A DNA stretch of 35,964 bases from Lachnospiraceae bacterium UBA7160 (GTDB taxonomy: Bacteria > Bacillota > Clostridia > Lachnospirales > Lachnospiraceae). Location of the stretch: positions 1,717 to 37,680 of the forward strand of contig DKWE01000099.1 of assembly GCA_002491565.1 (NCBI GenBank). The letters run 5' to 3'. Position numbers and translations under genes: made by a program. Positions 30,402 to 35,964 of the stretch are shown here, one piece after another (the first letter of the stretch is position 1; every line of letters begins with the position of its first letter). Below the pieces are notes generated by a model, which was given only the letters and a program-made list of their open reading frames with translations, was not told where the DNA came from and made no database searches.

Positions 30402-31868
30402 ATGTCGCTGGTATCAAATGAATTTTTACTGCTGGTGCTTGCTGCGGTTTTGGTATATTATCTTGCGCCGAAGCGTATCCAGTGGCTTGTACTGCTGGTA
30501 TTCAGCTATGCGTATTACCTTGCGGGGAGTGTGCGGTATGTGGTGCTGCTTCTGTTCTCCACAACTGTCTCTTATGGGATGGCGCTTCTGATCGAGTATC
30601 TGCGTGCGCGGGAGGTCCCTGCGAGTACCTTAAAAAAAATGGCGGCGCTCGGCGTTGTGCTGAACCTCGGGATGCTCGGCGCGGTGAAGTATACCGGGTG
30701 GTGGAAGATTTTCCCTCTTGGCATCTCTTTCTATACCTTTCAGTCGACCGGATATTTGCTGGATGTTTATTGGAAACGGGCAAAGGCGGAGCGCAGCTTT
30801 TTAAAATACGCGCTGTTCGTATCATTTTTCCCGCAGCTGCTGCAGGGACCGATCGGCAGATTCCAGAGACTTGCGCCGCAGCTGTTTGCGCCGCATGCGT
30901 TTGATCTGCACAATCTGTCCTACGGTGTGCAGCGCATGATCTGGGGCTTTGCGAAGAAGATGATCATCGCGGACTGGGCCGGCGTATTTGCGGATGCAAT
31001 CTGGGCGGATCTGGACCGGTACAATGGACTGGCGCTGTTCGGCCTGCTCTTTTATGGGATTCAGCTGTACGCAGACTTTTCCGGCGCGATGGATGTCGTG
31101 ATCGGAATCGGGAATCTGTTCGGGATCACGATGGATGAGAATTTCCGAAGGCCGTATCTGGCGACCTCGATGGCAAATTTCTGGAAGCGGTGGCATATCA
31201 CACTCGGCGAGTGGATGATGGACTATGTCTTTTACCCGGTCTCCTTATCGGGGTGGATGTCGAAGTTTTCCAAATGGGCGAAAAAGAAGTTCGGGCGGAA
31301 GCAGGGGCGCGTCGTGCCGATTGCGTTGGCGGATCTGATTGTGTTCTTTCTGGTCGGTATCTGGCACGGAGCGAGCTGGAAGTATGTGATGTACGGTCTA
31401 TTGAACGGTGGAATCATCGCCTTTAGTGAGCTGATGGCTGATCCGTACCGGAAGATGCGCAAAGCACTGCACATCAAGGGAGACGAGGGCTGGTATCATG
31501 CATTTGCAGTGGTGAGGACCTTTATTCTGGTGAACCTGCGCTGGTTCTTTGACCGTTCCGATACGGTAAGTCAGGGCTGTTACATGATCCGGCAGGCGGT
31601 GACGCATTTTGCACCGTCCCAGCTGTTTGATATCGCGGCGGGAAGCGGCGGGACGGCCTTTGTGCCGTGGGCGCTGCTGATCATTGCGGTTGGATGCATA
31701 GTGATGGTTACAGTAGGCGTGCTTCAGGAGAAAGGCTATGCCATTCGGGACGGGCTTGCACGGCTTCCAATTCCGGTATCTGCCGGTATCTATTTGCTGC
31801 TGCTGGTTCTGATCGGCATGTTCGGGTCAACGGCGGCTCCAAGAGGGTTTTTATATGCACAATTTTAA
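30402..31868 (+). CDS. MBOAT acyltransferase, DltB/AlgI type, with DltX-like C-terminus
   Basis: Multi-pass membrane O-acyltransferase that moves an acyl group from a cytoplasmic donor to an extracellular acceptor. It has 488 residues. FSFYTF-like GISFYTFQSTGYLLDVYWKR, NFWKRWHITLGEWMMDY (H265) and FFLVGIWHGASWKY with the invariant His (H322) are family hallmarks. The last six residues are FLYAQF, which fit the FxYxxF pattern known at the end of DltX, whose Tyr is reported to receive D-alanine during transfer. No separate dltX gene is nearby, so the motif may be fused here. GGGAGG precedes the ATG. The 3' end overlaps the next gene by 14 bases. Confidence 0.92.
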   Translation: MSLVSNEFLLLVLAAVLVYYLAPKRIQWLVLLVFSYAYYLAGSVRYVVLLLFSTTVSYGMALLIEYLRAREVPASTLKKMAALGVVLNLGMLGAVKYTGWWKIFPLGISFYTFQSTGYLLDVYWKRAKAERSFLKYALFVSFFPQLLQGPIGRFQRLAPQLFAPHAFDLHNLSYGVQRMIWGFAKKMIIADWAGVFADAIWADLDRYNGLALFGLLFYGIQLYADFSGAMDVVIGIGNLFGITMDENFRRPYLATSMANFWKRWHITLGEWMMDYVFYPVSLSGWMSKFSKWAKKKFGRKQGRVVPIALADLIVFFLVGIWHGASWKYVMYGLLNGGIIAFSELMADPYRKMRKALHIKGDEGWYHAFAVVRTFILVNLRWFFDRSDTVSQGCYMIRQAVTHFAPSQLFDIAAGSGGTAFVPWALLIIAVGCIVMVTVGVLQEKGYAIRDGLARLPIPVSAGIYLLLLVLIGMFGSTAAPRGFLYAQF

Positions 31869-32883
31869 AAAATTATGGCGGGCAGGCGCCGTTCTTGTTG
31901 CTGCTGTGGTTCTGCTTCTGGCGCTGGACTACCTGCTGTATCCTTGTACCTTTACGCGCAGCGATATCCATGCGGTGTTGAATGGACCGTATGACGATCT
32001 GTATTTTGGCACCTCCCATGGGAAAATGGGAATTGACCCGGAATCGATGCAGGAGGTCAGCGGGAGGAGCGGGCACAATCTCTGTGTCGGAGGGGAGTAC
32101 AGCCAGGATGCCTATTATCTGCTGCAGCTGATTCTGGAGAAAGGATACCGGCCAAAGAGGGTGGTCTATGAAGTATCGCACGGGTATTTTATGGACAGGA
32201 AGGAGGAGGGGAATAACTACCTGCTGTTTTATCACGAGTTTCCTCTCTCCCGCGCGAAGCTATCCTATTTCTGGGACGCAGTGCGGCAGTGCAATTTTCG
32301 GACTGCGCTGTTTCCCTGGTACGAGTATTCCCTTTCCTATGAGATCGAACATCTTCCGGAGACGGTTTCCAGAAAATGGACGGGGGATTACGGAGCGGAG
32401 TATTTAAAATCGGAGACGCAGGAGTATCATGAAAGCGGCTTTATCAAGCGCTATCCGGTGGATACTGCTGCGCTTGAGATGGGCAGAATTCCTACATTTT
32501 CTACAGATAACGGAGCGCTTTCCTGGAATCTGGATTATCTGGACCGCCTGATTGCACTCTGTAAGGAGCAGGGGATCGAGTTTGTCGCGGTGGTGACACC
32601 GATGCCGTCAGCGACACTGGAGGAGTACGGGGGAACGCTGGCGGAGGCCTATCAGTTTTTTGACGCCTTTTTTGAAGAGCGCGGGGTGCGCTGCCTGAAT
32701 TTCAACAGCAATCAATACTATGACGCGTGCAGCCATGAGATTGTGTCTTTCACGGATTATGACGGGCATCTGAATGGAGAGGCAGCACGGGAATTTTCGA
32801 AGGTGCTTGCGCAGGTGCTGGATGGCACTTATGAAGCGCCAGCAGCGGTACCGCAGGAGACAGAGCCTGCTATTGCAGGCTGA
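31855..32883 (+). CDS. Membrane-anchored SGNH-like protein, DltD-like role
   Basis: A 342-residue protein with one N-terminal membrane helix (about 10-29) and an extracytoplasmic domain. FGTSHGKMGIDPE (S54) resembles block I of SGNH/GDSL enzymes, and DYDGHLNGEAAREFSKVL (D303, H305) resembles the Asp/His block that MBOAT partners carry near the C-terminus. This is the place and shape of DltD, but I see no close DltD sequence. It may be the acyltransferase that completes transfer to the final acceptor. Its ATG lies inside the codons of the MBOAT FLYAQF motif, so the two genes are translationally coupled. Confidence 0.82.
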   Translation: MHNFKKLWRAGAVLVAAVVLLLALDYLLYPCTFTRSDIHAVLNGPYDDLYFGTSHGKMGIDPESMQEVSGRSGHNLCVGGEYSQDAYYLLQLILEKGYRPKRVVYEVSHGYFMDRKEEGNNYLLFYHEFPLSRAKLSYFWDAVRQCNFRTALFPWYEYSLSYEIEHLPETVSRKWTGDYGAEYLKSETQEYHESGFIKRYPVDTAALEMGRIPTFSTDNGALSWNLDYLDRLIALCKEQGIEFVAVVTPMPSATLEEYGGTLAEAYQFFDAFFEERGVRCLNFNSNQYYDACSHEIVSFTDYDGHLNGEAAREFSKVLAQVLDGTYEAPAAVPQETEPAIAG

Positions 32884-32911
32884 TCGGCGTGAAAACGGAG
32901 GAATGCAGCGT

Positions 32912-34456
32912 ATGAAATCAGTATTAGAGTATCTGGAAGCATCGGCTATGCGGTATCCGGATAAAACAGCGTTTGCAGATGAGACAGACGCATGCACCTT
33001 TGCGGAGCTGATGCGTGATGCGAGGGCGATCGGTACAAGGCTTGCCGCGTACCAGATCCGGCGCAGGCCGGTGGCGGTTATGATGGAAAAGAGCGTGGCA
33101 GCAATGAAAGTCATGATGGGGATTCTGTACGCGGGTGGATTTTATGTGATGCTGGATGCAAGCCATCCGGCCATCCGGCTGAATCAGATTCTTTCGGCCC
33201 TCACAGATCCGGGTGGAGCCTCCTTGCTGATCGCTTCGCCGGAGAATGTGGGAACGGCGCAGGAGCTGGCCTTTTCCGGAACGCTGCTTGCGTCGGAGGA
33301 GCTGTCTGCAGGAGAGACGGATCTGACGCAGCTGGAGCAGATTCAGCGGGAACAGTGTGATACGGATCCGCTGTATGTCCTGTTTACCTCTGGCTCGACA
33401 GGAGTGCCGAAGGGAGTCATCATCAGCCATCGATCGGTGATTGACTTTATGGAATACTTTACCACGATTTTTGGGATCACGGAGACGGATGTGCTTGGAA
33501 ATCAGGCGCCTTGGGATTTTGATGTTTCGGTAAAGGACATCTATGCAGGGCTGAAGACAGGAGCAACGGTGCAGATCATCCCGAGGAAGCTCTTTTCCTT
33601 TCCGATGCCGCTGCTGGATTTCCTGATCACGCGCGGAGTGACGAATCTGACCTGGGCTGTATCGGCGCTCTGTATCGTATCGACGCTGGACGGATTTTCC
33701 TACCGGGTGCCGACGGCGCTGCGGCGCGTGATGTTTTCCGGGGAGACGATGCCAATCCGGCATCTGAATTACTGGAGGGAGCATCTGCCGGATACGATGT
33801 TTGTAAACCTGTACGGGCCAACGGAAATCACGTGCAACTGTACGTATTATATCCTGGACCGGACGTTTGCACCGGGGGAGGTGCTGCCGATCGGGAAGAC
33901 ATTTCCGAATGAGAAAGTGTTCCTGCTGGATGAGAAGGACCGCGAAGTGACCAGCCCTGGTGAGAAGGGAGAGATCTGTGTGGCCGGGACAGCGCTTGCG
34001 CTCGGTTATTACCGCAATCCGGAGCAGACGGCAAAGGCCTTCGTACAGAATCCGCTGAATCCATGTTATCCGGAGCTGATTTACCGGACCGGGGATCTCG
34101 GAGTATACAATGAACGCGGGGAGCTGTGTTTTGCTTCGCGCAAGGATTTTCAGATCAAGCATATGGGGCACCGGATCGAGCTCGGGGAAATTGAGTGTGC
34201 GATGGAGAAGGTGGAAGCAGTCGTGCGGTCCGCCTGCCTGTTTGATCAGCAGAAGAACCGGATCGTCTGCTGCTACGAGGGAGCGGCAGACAAAAAACAG
34301 ATTCGGGAAGCACTTCACAAGCTGCTGCCGGAGTATATGATCCCGAATGTGTTCCGGCAGATGGAGAAGGTGCCGCTGTCTAAAAATGGCAAAATTGACC
34401 GGAAACTGCTGCAGGAGCAGTATGCGGGAGAAAGGAGAAGCAAATGGAAGAATTAA
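32912..34456 (+). CDS. Amino-acid-activating AMP ligase, DltA-like
   Basis: Adenylate-forming enzyme that should load an amino acid onto the adjacent carrier protein. LFTSGSTGVPKGV is the ATP loop, NQAPWDFDVSVKDIYAGLKT contains the Asp that normally binds the substrate amino group, NLYGPTEITC and YRTGDLG are core motifs, and PLSKNGKIDRKLL gives the catalytic Lys. At 514 residues it matches DltA and stand-alone A-domains. DltA has FCGE where this protein has FSGE (S276); the Cys is reported to support D-Ala selection. The substrate is therefore uncertain. GGAGGA (32897-32902) favours the ATG at 32912 over one at 32903. Confidence 0.92.
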   Translation: MKSVLEYLEASAMRYPDKTAFADETDACTFAELMRDARAIGTRLAAYQIRRRPVAVMMEKSVAAMKVMMGILYAGGFYVMLDASHPAIRLNQILSALTDPGGASLLIASPENVGTAQELAFSGTLLASEELSAGETDLTQLEQIQREQCDTDPLYVLFTSGSTGVPKGVIISHRSVIDFMEYFTTIFGITETDVLGNQAPWDFDVSVKDIYAGLKTGATVQIIPRKLFSFPMPLLDFLITRGVTNLTWAVSALCIVSTLDGFSYRVPTALRRVMFSGETMPIRHLNYWREHLPDTMFVNLYGPTEITCNCTYYILDRTFAPGEVLPIGKTFPNEKVFLLDEKDREVTSPGEKGEICVAGTALALGYYRNPEQTAKAFVQNPLNPCYPELIYRTGDLGVYNERGELCFASRKDFQIKHMGHRIELGEIECAMEKVEAVVRSACLFDQQKNRIVCCYEGAADKKQIREALHKLLPEYMIPNVFRQMEKVPLSKNGKIDRKLLQEQYAGERRSKWKN

Positions 34457-34668
34457 TGGAGATTTTGGAGGATATCTGCCCGGAGGTAGATTTTGAGAAG
34501 GAGACGGCGCTGGTAGATGATAAGGTGATCGGCTCGTTTGAGATTCTTGCGATTATCAGTGAGATCCGGGATTCGTTTGACGTCACGCTGACCCCGGCGG
34601 AAATCATTCCGGAGAATTTTAATTCCGCACAGGCTCTGTGGAATATGATCTGTCGGCTGAAGAAATAG
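34444..34668 (+). CDS. Acyl/aminoacyl carrier protein, DltC-like
   Basis: A 74-residue four-helix carrier. S31 in VIGSFEILAIISEI is the expected phosphopantetheine site, with Gly in place of the usual Asp before it. MEELMEILEDICPEVDF is helix 1, and the C-terminus is LWNMICRLKK. The ATG overlaps the ligase gene by 13 bases, so the two proteins are made together and the ligase should be its loading enzyme. It should present the aminoacyl thioester to the MBOAT protein. Confidence 0.9.
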   Translation: MEELMEILEDICPEVDFEKETALVDDKVIGSFEILAIISEIRDSFDVTLTPAEIIPENFNSAQALWNMICRLKK

Positions 34669-34683
34669 TGGGAGGAGCAGGAC

Positions 34684-35478
34684 GTGAGAAAATATATAAA
34701 AAGATCGGTTTTGTCCATGTTTGTCTGTCTGCTTGCGGTGCTGATGCTTGCGGCGCCGGTCAGCGCGAAGGTCAGATACAGGAACCAGTGGGTGACGGAT
34801 TCCAAAGGGAATACGAGCTATTATAATGCCAAAGGAAAAAAGCTGAAGGGAATGCAGAAGATCAAAAAGAAGTACTATTATTTTGATAAGAAGGGCATTC
34901 AGAGGACCGGCTGGCAGAAGGTTAATAACAATTATTATTTTTTCACGATTGCTGCGAAGTCAAAAGGATCGCGTGTCAGCTCCACGACGGTCAACGGAGT
35001 CAGGCTGAAGGCAAACGGGAAGGCAAAGCTGAACGCTTACAGCAGGCGCAAGCTTGCACTGATGGTTGAGGCAAACGAGATCGTATCAGGCATCACGAAC
35101 GGGAAGATGACGAAGGAGCAGAAGCTGAAGGCGGCATTTGAGTATACGAAGAAAAAACTCCGATCCTTCAACCGCGGCGGTTTTCAGAGTGCCGGAGACT
35201 GGGATATGTTCTATGCGGAGATCGCATTTCGGACAGGGCGGGCGGACTGCTATTCGTATGGTGCGTATTATGCATATCTCGCGAATGCAATAGGTGCAAA
35301 GGCTTCCGCCGTCTCGTCAGGCGGTCATGGCTGGGCAGAGGTCGACGGAAAAGTCTATGATCCGAACTGGGCAAAGGCCAGCAGCGTGGATTCTTTCTGT
35401 GGGATGTCCTATAACCTGAGCGGGGTTGGAGGCAGACCCAATTACAAGGCTGCAAAGTATTATGTGAGGGCTATCTAA
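34684..35478 (+). CDS. Second secreted transglutaminase-like protein with wall-binding repeats
   Basis: A 264-residue exported protein with GTG start, 6-7 bases after GGAGGAG. The signal peptide runs to about residue 28 (AAPVSAKV). Basic repeats (NQWVTDSKGNTSYYNAKGKK, KKYYYFDKKGIQRTGWQK) lead to a transglutaminase-like domain with C189 (GRADCYSYGAYYAYL), H215 (GGHGWAEV) and D226 (KVYDPNW), a complete triad. It follows the carrier gene by 15 bases, so it closes the dlt-like operon. It shares layout with the protein at 29676, but the repeats and the catalytic domain differ enough that they are not recent duplicates. Confidence 0.87.
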   Translation: MRKYIKRSVLSMFVCLLAVLMLAAPVSAKVRYRNQWVTDSKGNTSYYNAKGKKLKGMQKIKKKYYYFDKKGIQRTGWQKVNNNYYFFTIAAKSKGSRVSSTTVNGVRLKANGKAKLNAYSRRKLALMVEANEIVSGITNGKMTKEQKLKAAFEYTKKKLRSFNRGGFQSAGDWDMFYAEIAFRTGRADCYSYGAYYAYLANAIGAKASAVSSGGHGWAEVDGKVYDPNWAKASSVDSFCGMSYNLSGVGGRPNYKAAKYYVRAI

Positions 35479-35494
35479 TTTTTTAAAATAGTTC

Positions 35495-35523
35495 TTGCTA
35501 TTTCCGGCAAAAGCTGGTATGGT
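35495..35523 (+). promoter_or_regulatory. Promoter of the lysine riboswitch transcript
   Basis: TTGCTA (35495-35500), 17 bases, TATGGT (35518-35523), about 30 bases upstream of the riboswitch. Confidence 0.6.
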
Positions 35524-35553
35524 GTTAGCAGGCAAAAGGGAATATACAATAGC

Positions 35554-35735
35554 AGATAGAGGCGCGGGCTTCAAGAGTACGCTTTGGAGAATAAAGTGGA
35601 GACACTTTACAGCCGTTTGGCAGGCTGTCCGGAGCGAAAAGGGGAGACCGCCGAAGGATCGTTCTTTGCCAGAGGAGACGGTCCTGGGCTGACGCAGAAG
35701 ATGCGGCGGACTGTCACGTATGTGGAGCGCTATCT
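35554..35735 (+). ncRNA. Lysine riboswitch (L box)
   Basis: P1 is AGATAG (35554-35559) with CTATCT (35730-35735). The conserved L-box core is present in order: AGAGGCGCGGGCTTCAAGAG, a GTGGAGACAC-type arm, AAAGGGGAGACCGCCGAAGG, TGGGCTGACGCAG, GACTGTCACGTATGTGGAGC and the closing arm. I recognise these from the lysC leader consensus. The RNA binds lysine and should reduce expression of the downstream gene through the adjacent terminator. That gene, probably for lysine synthesis or uptake, lies beyond the window's end. Confidence 0.9.
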
Positions 35736-35765
35736 CAGGGTAGAACAGAAATCGAAAGATGGGAG

Positions 35766-35814
35766 AATACCGTGAATGCGCTCCGGAGACGGGGACGCAC
35801 TTCACGGTATTTTT
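35766..35814 (+). terminator. Expression-platform terminator of the lysine riboswitch
   Basis: AATACCGTGAA (35766-35776) pairs with TTCACGGTATT (35801-35811), extended inside by TGCG/CGCA, and ends in five T (35810-35814). It lies 30 bases after the aptamer. Confidence 0.85.
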
Positions 35815-35852
35815 ATCTGCAAGAATATTCATTTGCTTACTTTTATGACATA

Positions 35853-35882
35853 GGAAAGCAAAAAGAGGTATGCATGCTTTCC
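35853..35882 (+). repeat. Inverted repeat downstream of the riboswitch
   Basis: GGAAAGC (35853-35859) and GCTTTCC (35876-35882) are perfect arms around 16 bases. Confidence 0.4.
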
Positions 35883-35962
35883 TGCAAAGTGCAGCCTGTG
35901 CGGACCGGTACAAATGTTAATTTGCAATGTGCGGCCTATGCGGACTGGCACAGATGTTTAAA
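35883..35962 (+). repeat. Two-copy 40-bp tandem repeat at the window end
   Basis: Bases 35883-35922 and 35923-35962 align without gaps at 31 of 40 positions; both start TGCAA and contain TGCGGAC in phase. The array may continue past the window. It lies between the riboswitch terminator and the unseen target gene. Confidence 0.7.
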
Positions 35963-35964
35963 CA

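Noticed and set aside
35495..35775. Two frames of 65 and 63 codons
   Set aside because: They lie within the lysine riboswitch, which explains the conserved bases.
35883..35962. CRISPR array
   Set aside because: Only two adjacent units, 78% identical, without spacers; no cas genes in the window.
1..35964. tRNA or rRNA genes, transposases and integrases
   Set aside because: I looked for the conserved tRNA arms, rRNA segments and transposase motifs and saw none.

Overview
The window reads as the chromosome of an anaerobic, endospore-capable Clostridia, most likely a gut Lachnospiraceae. The evidence is AGGAGG-type ribosome binding sites, a PPi-type phosphofructokinase with pyruvate phosphate dikinase, a full-length Spo0A, CotF-type coat proteins, a SpoVB-like flippase, a type 4 uracil-DNA glycosylase and an iscR-iscS-iscU-mnmA cluster. 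These assignments come from reading motifs; no database search was run.

Layout. 1-1062: 3' part of a PPi-type phosphofructokinase, then a nested hairpin. 1218-6402: two-component system plus a two-gene ABC exporter module. 6403-9598: ppdK with a long leader that contains a possible attenuator. 9891-13137: uracil-DNA glycosylase (- strand), an unrecognised small gene pair with a possible -1 frameshift site, and a large secreted SleB-type hydrolase. 13244-15690: lipoprotein and XRE regulator (divergent), spo0A, and two small spore coat genes, followed by a large nested inverted repeat. 16026-17570: SpoVB-like flippase (- strand). 17652-21468: iscR, iscS, iscU and mnmA, with long, strongly structured intergenic segments. 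21560-22366: PHP phosphatase (- strand). 22612-26015: gap, pgk, a small ORF and tpiA. 26305-27669: Na+-coupled amino acid transporter (- strand). 27966-35478: a cell-surface locus. 35495-35964: lysine riboswitch with terminator, whose target gene lies outside the window, then a 40-bp tandem repeat.

How the genes work together. Five central glycolytic enzymes lie here: PPi-PFK, PPDK, GAPDH, PGK and TPI. PPi-PFK and PPDK together suggest glycolysis that spends and regenerates pyrophosphate. IscR, IscS, IscU and MnmA link Fe-S assembly to tRNA thiolation. Spo0A, the coat proteins and the SpoVB-like protein point to sporulation.

The most interesting part is 28850-35478. It holds an amino-acid-activating ligase, a carrier protein, an MBOAT acyltransferase and an SGNH-type membrane protein, the same four activities as the D-alanylation (dlt) pathway but in the order B-D-A-C. 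They are interleaved with three secreted, Lys/Tyr-rich repeat proteins, two of which carry a transglutaminase-like Cys-His-Asp triad. The MBOAT ends in FLYAQF, the type of aromatic motif found at the end of DltX, and the ligase has Ser where DltA has its Cys. I infer a dlt-like envelope acylation system with an unknown substrate.
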